Positions 12,126 through 24,887 are shown, numbered from the stretch's first letter. The stretch is DNA of 64,000 nt from Anastatus disparis (GCA_017163975.1 JAFFSR010000343.1:4844001-4908000); one strand, 5' to 3'. Notes: generated by a model from the sequence alone, not told the origin. Numbers and translations: made by a program.

Positions 12126-14800
12126 TCATTCAAAGTCGAGCAAGTACCTCCTCAGAGCCGACTTAAACCTGCTAAGCGATGGAAGATTCTTTAAATCAGC
12201 AGGTAGGGAGTCCCAAAAATGCGCACCTTGAACGCGAAAGGAATTCCTTCCAGTCTTAGTACGCATGAAGGGCACCGCAAAATCCTTAATCTCTCTTCTA
12301 ATGGCTACCCTAGGTACATATCTAGTAGAGAGATCAATTAGATACTTGGGAGTATTCATGCGCACGATTTTGTACATAAGTACAGCCATAAAATACTGTC
12401 TTCCCGCTTCAGTACGCAGCCAACCGAGCGTAGCTCTATGAGGAGAGATATGATCGCCCGTTTTCACGTCTAATACATATCTCACACATGAATTTTGTAG
12501 TCTTTGTAATCATCTTCTCAACTCCTGTGAGGCATTGAGCAGAACTTCTGAGCAGTAGTCGAGATGTGGAAACAGCAGGGCGATTGCGAGTTGTTTGCGT
12601 AGAGCCTCAGTGGCATGCCGACGAAAAAACCGTAAGCCGTACATAGTCCTATTAACTTATTTAGTCACCATATTAATGTGTGGCTCCCATGATAGCTGAG
12701 AGTCAAGCACAATACTGAGGCTTGTAATGGCATCAGAGAAAGATATGCTGACATCACCCTCAAGCTCAATGATCCTTGGCTCATCAGGATAAAAGTCGTT
12801 AATAAATCGACCATTGATAAAAACGATCGCTTTAGTTTTGCTTGTATTTAATGTGAGAGAAGCATCGACAGCCCACTCCGACACCGCCTTAGCCACCTTC
12901 TGTAGAATACGAATACCTTCGTGACATCCGCATAAGAGGCTTGCGTATAAATTTGCAGGTCATCCGCATTTGATAGATGTTTGACGCAACAGGAGTCAAG
13001 AGTATCACGTATGTTATTAATGTTAAGGCAAAACAACAGAGGCCCCAGCACTTAACCCTGCGGAACTCCTAAATTGGTTTTTAGACAATTCGATTTCTCT
13101 TTCAAATGCGTGAAAACTATTTGTTTCCTACCTGATAAATAGGAGCTAATCTATTCGATTGCAGCCCTGGAAAACCCCATCGATCTTAGCCTCGCAAGGA
13201 GTTTGGAGTGCGAAATCGTGTTGAATGCCTTACTAAAGTCAAATAGAAGTAGTGACATGACGAGTTTCTTATTTAGACCTGATTTTATATCGTCGGTAAA
13301 TTTAAGTATGGCAGTCTGCATTGAGTGATGCTTTCTCAAGTTATTCTGCATAGAGTCAAGTATCTTATGTGTCGTAATGTACTTTTGCAATTAATCATGG
13401 GCAATCTTATCAAGGACCTTTGAAAGGAAACATGAGATTGATATGGGCCTGAACTTTTGAGCCGATGTAGGTGTTGGACACTTGTTTAACGGCACGGTGC
13501 GTGCACGCTTCCAAAGGCAAGGGAATTCCTCATTATCATAGTGTGGCGAGACTGACACCCTCGCAAAGTACGCATTAAGCTCATCCGGAGTAAATCCATT
13601 CCCCTTAAGGTCCACAAGTGCGCTTTAACCTTATCTGGAGTAAATCTGTTCTAGACCACTCGAGGTCCGGACAGGAGCCCCAGATTTTTTAACTCCTTCC
13701 AGACATTACCTCTGTCAAGAGCTTCAAATAATCTATTATGATAGTAAGTAGTCCTAGTTTGCTCAGTCTGTTCATTTATCGTTCTACGCAGTTTCAAAAA
13801 TTTGAAGAAATATCTATCATCCTTCTTCCGTTTGTATCTTCGATACGTGGCATCTCTCTTGCACCGCATCCACGACAATCTTTTGTCCATCCATAAAAGT
13901 TTATCTTTACCAAATTTAAGTATTTTTAGTGGCGCCAGATTTTGTATTGCTGCCGTAAGATTTCCACAGAGGCAGTTGAGTGCAGATTCCAGGTCAACAG
14001 TACCAACTGTAAATGGCATCCAATCACAGCTGGTTAAACTCTGTACCAATAATGTTGGACAAATATTTTTATAATTTCTATACTCAATTGCTTTCTTATC
14101 TGTTATGACATGATTACAAGAAATACATATATCAATTAAGTTCCGACTGTGAAAATTAACCAGTAAGTTTCGTGCGTCAAGCACTATGTCATTATCGTCG
14201 ACAAGAATCAGGTCAATCCACGTGTGAGACGTCGGAGTGTGATGGGTGGCACCGTGCTGGACCAACTGCAACGAAAGCTCAACCGACAACTTATTAAGAA
14301 ATGCGGCATCACTGCTCTCACGCAGGAGATCGGCAATTAGGTATCCCATTATAATTTTATAAGAGTATTCAGACAGTATTAAAAACATCTAAAAAATTTA
14401 TTTTCTTATAAACGAAATAGCAGGAGGCCAATAAACAACAGAAGTCAATATGGGTTCAGAGCTGCCTATTTGCACATAACAGAAAATATATCAATTATTT
14501 AAGCTCCTCCGGTTTACCTTCACTATGACTAGTTTAAGTATCCAAAGTAACCAAAATAGTACATTATAAATTGTTTTTAATATACAAGACAACTCCTCAA
14601 CCGCGCAGGTTTTTGTCCTGTCTGAACACTTTATATCCCTTGATCCGAATTACGTCATCCAAAACAGATGGACCCATCCAGGTCCCAGCTACTCCAAACA
14701 TGTCTTAAAAAAGACTACCTCTTAAGAACTCACGCACCTCCGCAACGTAAGCTCTTAACGAAGTCACATTGAGAAAGCACGCTGGCAGCTCACCACTCCT
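12126..14800 (-). pseudogene. LINE ORF2 endonuclease/reverse transcriptase, disrupted
   Basis: Pieces in several frames, from high to low coordinates: an endonuclease segment near 14600-14700 (IRIKGYKVFRQDKN); the endonuclease end and linker at 13651-14388 (HTWIDLILVD, then WKELKNLG); reverse transcriptase segments at 13391-13615 (FRPIS), 13151-13390 (LLLFDFSKAFNTISH) and 12848-13051, where the YADD-type box reads NADDLQIY; then thumb and C-terminal parts to 12126. The catalytic box change and at least five frame breaks show it is dead. Confidence 0.85.
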
Positions 14801-14833
14801 CCCTGTACGAACCCTAGAGGAAGCCTGGCGTAG

Positions 14834-15170
14834 TCATCGGGGAGACGCCACATTTAAAGTTATCGGGTTTTTTGTGCTAGATTTATTATTTAAATTCCTT
14901 TCAGTGTTTTGAGGTTTAAGTAAAATATTATTAATGGAGGCAACATTATTAATGTGGGCTAGAACTTTACCGTGTTTCGGTTCACTGGGTGCGTTAACAT
15001 CATTCTGTACATTACATTTAAATTTATCCAATAATTTATCCAAATCGTGTTCACTCTCAAATGTATGTACTCTTTCCCCTTTGTTCCTCCTCACCATGAA
15101 TTTACTACATCTATGCCAAACAAACTTAAAACCTTTCTCTTTAGCTTACTTTTTCAACTTTTTGAAATAA
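14834..15170 (-). pseudogene. LINE ORF1 C-terminal fragment
   Basis: The open part (14834-15097) begins at MVRRNKGERVHTF; a preceding stretch in the same frame, after one stop, reads KKLKK and AKEKGFKFVWHRCSKF. This pattern (basic helix, aromatic strand, KxxxRR, then an acidic DLDKLL helix) matches the C-terminal domain of many LINE ORF1 proteins that resembles baculovirus FP25K-type sequences, and matches ORF1 of the 31.3-kb LINE. The N-terminal part of ORF1 is missing or unrecognisable. Confidence 0.65.
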
Positions 15171-15190
15171 GAATATTTATCTTTTTCGAG

Positions 15191-15674
15191 AAATTCATTT
15201 ATAAATATTTGAGAATGGTGCTTGACAGCAGAAAATCTGCCAAGGAGGAAGGGATCCAGATCCGCTGTCGAAAAACCCGTAAGTGCACGCCTAAGTATAC
15301 GTCATTAAAAAATCATGTCCTGCAATTCCAGCCGAATCCGTTTCCCAGAGGTGAGGACCTCTCCTTGTAAGAACTAATAATATAAACTATTTAACAAATT
15401 CAATATATTTTAAGAGTACCATAAACGGAATTTTCAATTCAATTTTTTCATTTTGTAGATTACAATATTTTTTGCAACATATATCATGCAAATAATGATT
15501 ACACTAATTTTACTTTATTATAATTGTGTTACCGATTATCTAAAAGTTAAAAAAAAAAGTTACCTGGTGAAAAATTATTTTAATTTAGTTATTCATAAAT
15601 TTCAGTGAGTACCTATCTAGTTAGAATCTAGTGTAGCTCTTTGTTATACAAAGAATTAAATGATTTCTTTTTTT
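15191..15674. other. Interval with no supported gene
   Basis: Low-complexity AT-rich DNA between the LINE fragment and the Penelope-like fragment. The open frame across 15047-15370 is the antisense of the LINE ORF1 remnant and is not a gene. Confidence 0.4.
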
Positions 15675-17745
15675 TACTCAACATTTGATAAAGAAGTTTC
15701 CCTCCGACATGTCGCCTTTTCCAAACGAAAAACGACGTGTATACTTTTCCACACCCAAAACAGAGCTGTCGCTTTTTCTAAACAAAAAATGACGCGTATT
15801 CTTTTTCACGCCGAAAACCGAGGTGTCGCTTTGTTCTGCCAATCCGATGATATGTTCTTTAATTTTACATTCTAACGTTCTGCAAGATTGTACCATATAC
15901 TTTTTATCGCAATTTTTACATTCAATTTTATAGACCACATCAGTTTTATTAGAATTTGGAATTGGATCTTTACTTAAGTTATTCAGAAATTTTAATTTGT
16001 TGCAACATTTAAAAATTAAAATTAAATAATATTTTTGTGCTATTTTTTTTGAATTATTGTTCAAAAAAGATAAAACTATGTATTTCAAATTCTGCTTCTG
16101 ATTATCATCTAAAATAATATTATTATTTAAGGTACATTCATCATTCATTTTATTCAGTTTAGCATTAATATGCTTATTAATAAACGTATACGGATGATTG
16201 TTAGCTAATAATACTGAGTATACATATCATAAATTATCAGACTAAAATGACCTATTAGATAATTTAATGGCCTCGTCAACTAAGGTATAAATAATCGCTA
16301 TTTTTTATGTATTGGCGGGTGCGATAAAAAATTTAGATACATTCCTGCGTGTGTGAACTATCAGTTTGTTTAATAAAAGAAATGTCCAAAAATTATATAA
16401 TATTATTGACAGGTTTTTCAACAATACATTGAATATTATTATCGTAATTGTTAAACTCATGTAAAACCAAATCAATTTCGTCCGTACGCACACAAATTAA
16501 AATATCATCAACGTACAGTTTTAGAAATAAAATTTCATGTGTACTCGTCATTAGACAATCATTAATCAAATCTTGCATAATAATATTTGCTAGAATTGAA
16601 CTGATCTCGGACTACCCACCGAACTAATAAATTTATATCTATGGTAACCACCATTAAACATAATAAAGTTATTTTTCATAATGAATTGAATAATATTACA
16701 AAATTCATTCAAGGACAAATTAATCTTATATTGTAAATGATGCTAACGCCTCTCTTACGAAATTTTAACTACCTTAAAATAAATATTATTATATAGAGCC
16801 ACCTTGTCAAAACCAGCAAGGCAAAAGCCTTTGGGTATCTTAAAATTATCAATAAAAAGTTTGATTTAGTAACAATTTTCAATATCTATCTTTCGGGTTT
16901 AACCACCTACAGCCTATTTGGCCTAGTAAGTGACACCTCGATCACCTTTTTGTTCCAGTGTTTTCGCGTTCGAAACCATACCTCAATTTTTCCCTAACTT
17001 CGATAGGTGGTGCTCGATCGTGTAGGCCTACTTAGGCGGGGAGCATCGCTCAACCTATCCTTTTTAGCGCATCGGGAGCTCAACACCTACCCGACTGAAC
17101 GGTCCAGCTCAACTACAATAGTGGAACAGTCGCGTTCTGCCTTACCGGCCCTCGAGTGACTTTTGTCGGTTTTTGTTACAACCGAAAAAAGTCTCTCGGG
17201 GGTGGTCCACCACGGTGTCAGTGAGCTCGGGACATCCTCCACTTTTAATATTTAAATTAAAAAATGAAGAAAAAATCCCGACCTCACCAGGATTCGAACC
17301 CTGGCCCTCTGCGTGAGAGCAGGATGCTCCAGCTCCTAAGCCACCGCGGCTCTTACAATTTTTAATATTAAGAGGCAAGTTTGGTAAATTATTTTCTAAG
17401 AAATTAGCAAAGACTTTAGATAATTCGTACGTTGGAGAGTCTATTGATGAAACAATAAGTCTTATGGGATGTCCTCGTTTGTGTACTTTTGTCAAACCAT
17501 AACATCTACTTAGGTTGCATTTATTTTGGTTGGTCCTAAATTTCTTTTTTTATTATCACCAAAAATCTTAGTTTTATTTAATTTATTTATTAACAAGTCT
17601 GTGTTTAATTCTAACTTTTTTAATAGATCATGGTTTATTCTTTCATATAATTTGGCATCATTTAGACTACATTCAACGTTATTAATATAACCTAATCTAT
17701 CCATTATAACCAACGAATCACCTTCATCAGCTTTTGATACCATAA
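15675..17745 (-). pseudogene. Penelope-like retroelement fragment (RT and GIY-YIG-type endonuclease)
   Basis: On the minus strand the order is typical of Penelope-like elements. 17510-17743 has KADEGDSLVIMDR. 17360-17495 has TKVHKRGHPIRLIVSSIDSP. After an inserted SINE, 16393-16800 has a palm region with LYVDDIL. 15678-16148 has DVVYKIECKNCDKKYM followed by SCRTLECKIKEH, the pattern of the GIY-YIG-type domain. Several frameshifts and stops break it, and a 2.5-copy repeat of about 64 bp at 15700-15850 expands the C-terminus. Penelope reverse transcriptases copy RNA at chromosome ends or nicked sites; this copy cannot. Confidence 0.85.
16886..17353 (-). mobile_element. tRNA-derived SINE inside the Penelope fragment
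   Basis: Read on the minus strand, it begins GAGCCGCGGTGGCTTAGGAG. There is an A-box-like TGGCTTAGGAGC (17332-17343) and a perfect B box GGTTCGAATCC (17290-17300), so an internal RNA polymerase III promoter is present. An unrelated body of about 390 bp follows. It splits the Penelope reverse transcriptase frame and is flanked by imperfect 15-bp direct repeats (about 16871-16885 and 17354-17368, TACAATTTTTAATAT type), the expected target-site duplication. The head resembles a tRNA but lacks a paired acceptor stem, so it is a SINE and not a tRNA gene. Confidence 0.85.
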
Positions 17746-17759
17746 GATTGATTATATTC

Positions 17760-18362
17760 TAATTTATGTACGTACTGATGGAATTGATTTGGTTTTACAT
17801 GAGTTTAACAAGCACGATGATAATATTCAATTTACTGTTAAAAAACCTGTCGATAATATTATACAATTTTGGGACACTTCTTTTATTAAACAAACTGATG
17901 GTTTTATTGTTACTAAATGGTATAGAAAGCCCACACACGCAAAAATGTATTTAAAGTTTTTATCGCAGTCGCCAATACATAAAAAAATAGCGATTATTTA
18001 TACCAATGAAGATAGACGCTTATAGAAGCGTACTTTGAATGGGCGGACAGGGGCCAAAATCTGAAGCTTATGTTCTCCAGCCACGTGGTGACGCTACTAA
18101 AATGCCATGTATTTCTATATCTATATATACTGATGTTTTCATATATATATAGATATACACGTAATGTTAAAAGTGTCCTCTAAAGCTGGCCCCCAAAGTC
18201 AACCCAGAAGTACGCTTCTATAAGCGTCTATCTTTGTTGTTTATACCTTAGTTGACAAGGCCATTAAATTATCTAATAGGTCATTTTAGTCTGATAATTT
18301 GTAATATGTGTACTCAATCTTATTAGCTACCAATCATCCGTACACGTTTGTTCATAAGCGTA
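17760..18362 (+). pseudogene. Second Penelope-like fragment, opposite strand
   Basis: Plus-strand frames at 17766-18025 read VLHEFNKHDDNIQ and then KWYRKPTHAKMYLKF, the region just after the reverse transcriptase palm. The sequence continues after a MITE insertion at 18240-18362, where it matches the reverse complement of 16190-16310. The two Penelope pieces therefore face each other. Similarity to the other copy stops abruptly near 18362. Confidence 0.8.
18005..18239. mobile_element. hAT-type MITE with 8-bp target duplication
   Basis: A 235-bp insert with inverted ends (GATAGACGCTTATAGAAGCG on the left, its complement on the right) is flanked by TTTATACC at 17997-18004 and 18240-18247. The other Penelope copy keeps the uninterrupted site (TTTATACCTTAG, reverse complement near 16280), which proves the duplication. 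An 8-bp duplication is typical of hAT elements. The centre carries an AT-rich dinucleotide stretch. No coding capacity. Confidence 0.9.
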
Positions 18363-18958
18363 AGTAGTTATTGGGGCACCATGGACTGTCAAAACAAAGT
18401 CCCACTCCACCACCCCAAAGGTTACTGACCACTAGGTCAATGTCCGCTGAGAAGGCGAAGTAGGGGTTTGTTATGCATGGTACTCGAATAACTAAAGGGT
18501 CATCTACCCCCTCCTAGAAATTTAGAGTAGGGATGAACTGGAGGGTTACTTACCCCCCTACCACGAAATTTTGAGTGGGGATGAAAAATATTTTAATCGA
18601 TATTTCAAAATAATTAATTTAAAATTTTGTAATATAATCCTTTTCAATTATCGATATAATAAAAACTTATATTGAATTATAAAATATGAATTTAAAAGAT
18701 TTTTAATTTTTAATTATTATGAATTTTTATATTGAATCAGAAAATATAAAATTTACATATGAATTATTGTATGTATGAAGGAAGAGGAGTTGGTAACAGA
18801 CAAGGTGATTGAAATACTCGTGTTTTAAAGTTTAAAAACATTTATTAATAATAAATAAAACATACGTTACAACGTAGTATTCGTACATCTCATTAATGTG
18901 TACACATGATAAATAATGAATTCATGTATGATTATAAATAAGTCTTGTTTTCCTAAAA
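18363..18958. other. Interval with short C-rich repeat, no supported gene
   Basis: Near 18500-18590 a unit of about 45 bp (TACCCCC...GAGT(A/G)GGGATGAA) occurs twice. The rest is AT-rich. I see no reading frame or boundary that can be supported. Confidence 0.4.
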
Positions 18959-19330
18959 TTAAATTTTTATTTTATATAATTCATCGAGATCATTTACAAA
19001 ATTATTATTTATACTAGACATTGTACTTTTGATATCGCTAGGATGATAGTATACATATTGAGATTCTTGTTTTCGTTCTAATACATTTTTCATATGGATC
19101 ATCATTTCTTGTAGTATATGATCTACGGATTTTGCAACAATATTTAAATATTGAATTCTATAATCTATACATATCGATAATTCTTTTAGACGTTCAAATG
19201 TTACGAGTTTAAATACTAACGATCGACTATATCGGTCATGTTTTTTCGGTGGTCCACCACTCTCTTCTGCTCTTGGTTAAGCATCATTGGGTACCAATCC
19301 GCAGAAGCGCACTACAGGAACAGACTCCAT
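18959..19330 (-). pseudogene. Unrecognised ORF with one in-frame stop
   Basis: A minus-strand frame runs from an ATG at 19330 (MESVPVVRFCGLVPNDA) through a single TAA at 19277-19279 to a stop at 18959-18961, giving a helical, basic-acidic C-terminal part (FERLKELSICIDYRIQYLN, later YYHPSDIK). The length and amino-acid texture look protein-coding. Upstream, another frame contains the phrase STDGLRAKQLFWVNYLGRPG, which also looks coding, so frameshifts may have split a longer gene (to about 19510). I do not recognise the family. Confidence 0.4.
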
Positions 19331-19510
19331 TTTTCCTTCTTCTACATTCTCCAGGCCTACCTAAATAATTTACCCAAAAGAGCTGTTTAGCCCGAAGACC
19401 ATCGGTGGAAGCTGCTACCAATAATTTTTCTTGCAATTCTGTTTTATTAAATATTCTAAGTCGTAACCAAAGGATTGCTCCAGGCTTCTTTTTTGACCAG
19501 CCATCTTGAT

Positions 19511-20640
19511 TAGGTTTTGTTGCTTGTTACTGCTGTTACCGTCGATCACACACAACTGTGGCTAGACCGAGTGGATAGCACTATTTTTATACTGTAAAAA
19601 ATTGGTGGGGATGTCGTAGAAAGGTAGCGTACAATCAATCAGAGACAGTCAAGTATCAAATTACGCAAAGCAAGTTTTTTCTACAAAATTCTTGACTATA
19701 GTATCATTTTTTTTGCAAATTCTGTGAGAAATTTTCCAAGAATTTCTCAAAACCCAATCCGCTAGACATATAATACAGAAACATGATATAATAATGACTA
19801 CAAAAGTTATAATATTCACTTTGCAAGCGTTTCTTATTCTATCTGAATTTTGTGCCCCCCTCCCTCGGCTCCATCTCACATCTTTCTATTACTTTAATAT
19901 TCTGTTGTAATAATGCAGATTGATCATTTTTATCTATATTTTATTACTGTGATTATAATTAGAACTAATCAGTACTGCATGATTATAATTATAACTAATA
20001 GATAATACAAAACTTCTTCTCTTAATTACATGTAAGTCTGATATTACATTACAATAATAAAAAAATAATATCTTCATTAATATTTTATTTATATGATTAC
20101 AATTACGATTAATTGATAATATTCAGCTTCCTCTCTTCATTTACTTTACTAATATAGATATAGTGATATTCATATCTTTTACATTAACATTTGTCTTAAC
20201 ATTTATCTTATTTACATTTATATAATTTATTTGCATTTGATCCGCATGAAGTTAAACTTTGAGCAAAATGTTGACTTGATTGTTGTTCTGTGATATACAA
20301 GTATGCTATTGTGCTAAAAATTACTATTCCAATGAATTTATTGTTGGTTACTAAAGGCAACGAATTCCTTGTTGTACGAGATGAATTATCATTTTTAACA
20401 CAGTCTAATCATCTTTTATTTATTAGAAATGAGAAACAAAAATCCATTTTTTAATAAACGCTATAGCTTTTACACAGAAAAAGATCGTCACGATATTAAT
20501 TGACAATAATTGAACCTAGCAAAGACTCAACCTACTCAAGAAACTACATAATTATTTACGGCATAATTCAAGAAATTTTATGATATGTTGTTAAAATTAA
20601 CTTGACTGCAGTTCCAAAGAATAAATAAAAAAACATTACT
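19511..20640. other. AT-rich interval, no supported gene
   Basis: Nothing convincing. A minus-strand frame at 19661-19879 contains one hydrophobic stretch, but composition and isolation give no support for a gene. Confidence 0.4.
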
Positions 20641-21167
20641 ATTACTACTATTACATTAAAGTAAAAGATTAAGACTTTTTTTTACGTGAATATCTTTTTC
20701 ATTATTGTCAGATACATACATATACGCACATATACATACATACATTCATACATACATACACACATACACGCATATACACGTATCCATACACTTACTCATA
20801 TACACATAAACACATACACAATATCCGTCACTTCACCTCCATCTCTCCGTCTCCATATTTTCTTCCCGTCTCTCCGTCTCTGTCTCTCGTTTTCCATCTC
20901 TTCTACTCCGTCGCTCCGTTCTCGTCGCTCCGACTCCGTCTCCGTTATTACTTAATTATATTACTTATATATAATCTTATATTATATTACCACCATTATA
21001 TTAATGTAAAGAATGAAGCCTTTTTTTTCTCCCAGGAATATCGTTTGCATAATTATCACATATATATACACTCACACACTTGCACCTATACATATACACA
21101 CATACACATACACATACGCACATTCACATGCATACATACACACATACACTTACACACATACAGATAT

Positions 21168-21226
<59 letters not shown>

Positions 21227-22009
21227 TTTTCACATATACATGTCACATAAACATATATACAATACATATACACATATGCGCATACACATACAGAACATTT
21301 GCCTCTCCATCTCCATCTCTTTGTCTCCATCTTTCCGTCTCTCCATCTTCGTCACTCCAATTCTCTGTCTTTTTTTTTCATTTCGTTTCTCCGTCTCCAT
21401 TCCTCAATCTCCGTCTCTCCGTCTCTCCATATTCTTCTCTATGTCTATGTCTCTCCATCTCTACCTCTCCGTCTCTGTCTCTCTGTCTCTCCGTCTTCAT
21501 ATTTCCTTCCCGTCTCACCGTCTCTTTCTCTTCATCTCATCTACTCCGTCGCTCCGTCTCCGTCTTTTTGTCGCCGTCTCTCTGTCTCTGTCTCCCTGTC
21601 TCTTTCTCTTCATCTCCGTCTTTCCCACTACACCCCTCTGTCTCCGTTTCTTCCTCCCCGTCTCTCTGTTTCCGTCAATCCGTCTCTGTTGCTCCGTCTC
21701 CGTCTCTCCATCTTCATCTCACCGTCTCGGTCTCTCCGTCTCCGTTTCAGTCTCGTCATCTCCGTCTGTCTGTCTCCGTCCCTCCGTCTCCGTTTTCCCG
21801 CCTCCGTCATAGTATTTTCGTCCCCGTCTCCACCTCATCGTCTTCGTCTCTCCGTCTCCGTCTCTCCAACTCCGTTATTACTTTATCATATTACTTATAT
21901 ATAATCTTATATTATATTACTACCATTATATTAATGTAAAGAATGAAGCCTTTTTTTCTCCCAGGAATATCGTTTGCATAATTATCACATATATATACAC
22001 TCACACTCA
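20640..22009. repeat. Tandem CA/TA plus CT(CCG) minisatellite units
   Basis: Each unit has a leader (AATGAAGCCTTTTTTTTCTC, CCAGGAATATCGTTTGCATA), a CATACA/TATA microsatellite and a long run of degenerate TCTCCGTCTCCG. Leaders occur at about 21012 and 21940, about 930 bp apart; a partial related unit precedes at 20640-20960. The third unit is cut at 22010 by a 9-kb insertion and resumes at 31068. The large open frames at 21013-21939 simply read the repeat in all frames and are not genes. Confidence 0.85.
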
Positions 22010-24257
22010 CGCCCATTCTCTGTGAAATTGGTAGACAAAAAATTTTTTTTCGCTAAAAATTTGTAAAATGCTTCTGTTTTGTATTCTGGACCACTCAGAA
22101 TTTTTTTAGATATTTTTAGGGACTAGTTTCAGAGCTACAAAGCTTCAAAGTTGGGCTAAAATCATATTTTTGACTATTTTCAGGCTTAAATCACTTATTT
22201 GGGTTGCATTTAAGGAATACATTACTAAGGAACTTTTCTCTTTAATGTATTCTAGAGTTTCAGGAAAAAGTTATTCCAATGTGCTAATTTAGCTATCCGC
22301 TGAGCTAAAACTATTTGAATCATTGAAATACAAGTGTTGGGTTTTCGAAGCAAGATATCTGGACAGGGAAGATCATCGGAGTAGGTTATACATGTACAAA
22401 TAAACCTTAGAAAATTTCAGAGTGGTGCGGCTTCTTGTTTTTTTTTAAACAATGCAAATCCAACTAATAATCATGAAAAATGTGATTTTTAGCTACAGTT
22501 ACTCATTTAAATGTCAACTTGCACTTATCTGTTGCAGATGTCCCTTTATAAGCATTCATAGAAATAGTTGTAAACTTAACAAATATTTTAAAATATGGAA
22601 AAATATCTTCTGAGAGGTTCAGAGTGGACCAAACCTTTGATATATGCCTATAATCTTTTTCTAAGATGTATCAGTTACACCATCAAAAACTAAAAATGCA
22701 GTTCCACCTGTATGTCAGAACTTTTTGTGTTAATTCATGAGAATCTTGTTAATTATTAGGTAATTCAAGTCTAACTGATTTCATCCACTGTGATATTGAT
22801 TTCAAAATTGCACTATACTGATCTTCAACGAACTGACCAAGAGAGGCTACAAGCTTTGGGTCTCAGATCCTGCTGGAACTTTATGATAAGTTTTGGTTTG
22901 ATATAACTAAAAGAAAGCTATAGCCTTAGAGTCTAATGCTGAGCAGTTTCCAAGTTAGAGCACATCACTTATTTCATATTTTTTTAAATTTTCAACCAAC
23001 TCTTAAACAAAAATTTTTCACTTTGATACTAAAAAGTCTTTAAATGTAATTTATTTTCTTTCTATTGTTCTTTTTATTAATTATTAAATAACTGTACATG
23101 ATTGACACAATGATTCATATAATAGCTTACATGATTTTTACATTGTTTGTTGGCAAATTTTTTACAAAAATTTTTTACAAAAATTTGCCAACAGAATCAT
23201 CATGTAAAAATCATGCAAGTTATTATATAAATTATTGTGTCATGTTTGTAAAGTTATTTAATAATTTGTCTAGAAAGTAAACTGTCAGGTAACTCGACCA
23301 TTTTATTAAACTTTCTTGTTTAAAAATTTTGCATGAAATTAAATCTGTTCTTTTATTAATAAATTATGTTGATTTCAGGTATAAGAAAAATAGCAAGAAA
23401 ATAAATTACATTTAAAGACTTTTTAGTATCAAAGTGAAAAATTTTTGTTCAAGAGTTTGTTAAAAATTTTTAAAAATATAAAATAAGTCAGCTGCTCTAA
23501 CTAGGAAACTGCTCAGCGTTAGACTTTGAGGCTGGAGCTTTTTTTTAGTTATAACGAACTAAAACTTATCATAAAGTTTCAGCCAGATCTAAGACCCAAA
23601 GCTTGTAGCTCCTCCTGGTGAGATACAAAGAGACACGAGTTTAGTTATATATCACTGACAATAAGAAAAATTAAATTAAATAATAATATACATCAATCTC
23701 TATTATATGTTGATTGTAAATATTTATTCAAATTAATTCCAAGTTTCTATTACATTTAATTATTGCTATCATATCATGAGATTCAATGACAAATTGTCTG
23801 AAAATGTAAATTATGATAATCAATTTTCATAGAATTTTGTTTGTTACTAATATAAAAATAATAAAACACATTTAAAAAATATAACAAGGATTAGAATTAA
23901 TGATTTTCTGAAACTAAACTTGATAATATACATCAGTATAGATACTTTAATCTTAACGAATCTCATTGAATGGAATTTGAGTCAGTGTGTCATACACTGA
24001 ATCTATAAAAGAATATTATCATTTACCTGTTATATACATCCATATTATAATATTATTCATCTGCATTGTTATAAAAAGAATGCTCGTTCACCCTGGACTT
24101 ATACTAATTATTACCTGTAATTGAAAAAAAATTATTACAAAGCATCAGTTTTATTATTTAAAGAAATCTTTTTCAATTTGTGAACATGAAATAAAATAAA
24201 AACTTATCTGACTCATCGTCTCCATAGTCTGATATCCAATACAGGAACTACTTAGGT
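22010..24257. repeat. Left terminal inverted repeat of the 9-kb transposon
   Basis: It pairs with 29020-31067. It contains an internal palindrome of its own, about 22850-23640 with the turn near 23170 (TTGGCAAATTTTT against AAAAATTTGCCAA), so each arm can fold by itself as well as with the other arm. The two arms differ by small indels and by a block present in only one arm. No coding frame is conserved between them. Confidence 0.85.
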
Positions 24258-24458
24258 AAGGTAAGAATCATAAAATTGAAGATGAAAATGAAATTTTTAA
24301 TAAACAATATAAGTATAATTATATTAAATAAATATTGTCTATATAATAAAAAATGACCAAAATTCACAAACTTAAACATTTTTCCTTAAGAGCATGACGG
24401 AGGTCCCCCCTTCTCAAATAGTCTAGTAATATTTTAATTCCAAGTATACGTGCAAACA

Positions 24459-24887
24459 GTACCCTATTGAAAATGTATACGTTTTTCCAATACGTATTTT
24501 TACTACGTATCATAATTACATAACAGAATTACGTAACTTCATACGTAGCTAAGTGTTCGAATTTGTGACATAATTCTTATACGTATTTATTTAAAAAATA
24601 CGTAACTTTGATACATTTTTATTGTAAAAGTACGTTATTTTTAGACCTATATATAGTTAAAATATGTATCCTCTATTAGCATATTTCAAATGCATATAGG
24701 TCTAAAAATTACGTACTTTTACAAGAAAAACGTATCAAAGTTAAGTATTTTTTAAATAAATACGTATAAGAATTATGTCACAAATTCGAACACTTAGCTA
24801 CGTATGGAGTTACGTAATTCTGTTATGTAATTATGATACGTAGTAAAAATACGTATTAGAAATACGTATATATTTTTAATAGGGTAC
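24459..24887. mobile_element. 429-bp palindromic MITE (GTACCCTATT ends)
   Basis: The left end GTACCCTATTGAAAATGTAT and the right end, complement of GTACCCTATTAAAAATATAT, are inverted and the arms pair to a turn near 24670 (TAGACCTATAT / ATATAGGTCTA). It is rich in TACGTA words. It sits between the left arm and the transposase gene of the 9-kb element. The target duplication is unclear and the superfamily unknown. Confidence 0.8.

Larger units (their letters stand above)
12126..15190 (-). mobile_element. Decayed non-LTR retrotransposon (LINE)
   Basis: On the minus strand, reading from 15190 down to 12126, one finds an ORF1 C-terminal domain, an apurinic-type endonuclease remnant and a reverse transcriptase. 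They are broken by many frameshifts and stops. It belongs to the same broad group as the LINE at 31.3-37.0 kb: both share the phrases WKELKNLG and TW(I/L)DL. Neither a 5' end nor a poly(A)-type 3' tail can be placed, so the boundaries are those of recognisable coding sequence. Confidence 0.85.

Noticed and set aside
17283..17353. tRNA gene
   Set aside because: The A and B boxes are good, but there is no paired acceptor stem, and the sequence continues into a SINE body with target-site duplications.
21013..21939. Large Ser/Leu/Pro-rich ORFs in the minisatellite
   Set aside because: Overlapping frames are all open because the repeat period is a multiple of three; the translation is a simple reading of CT(CCG) repeats.
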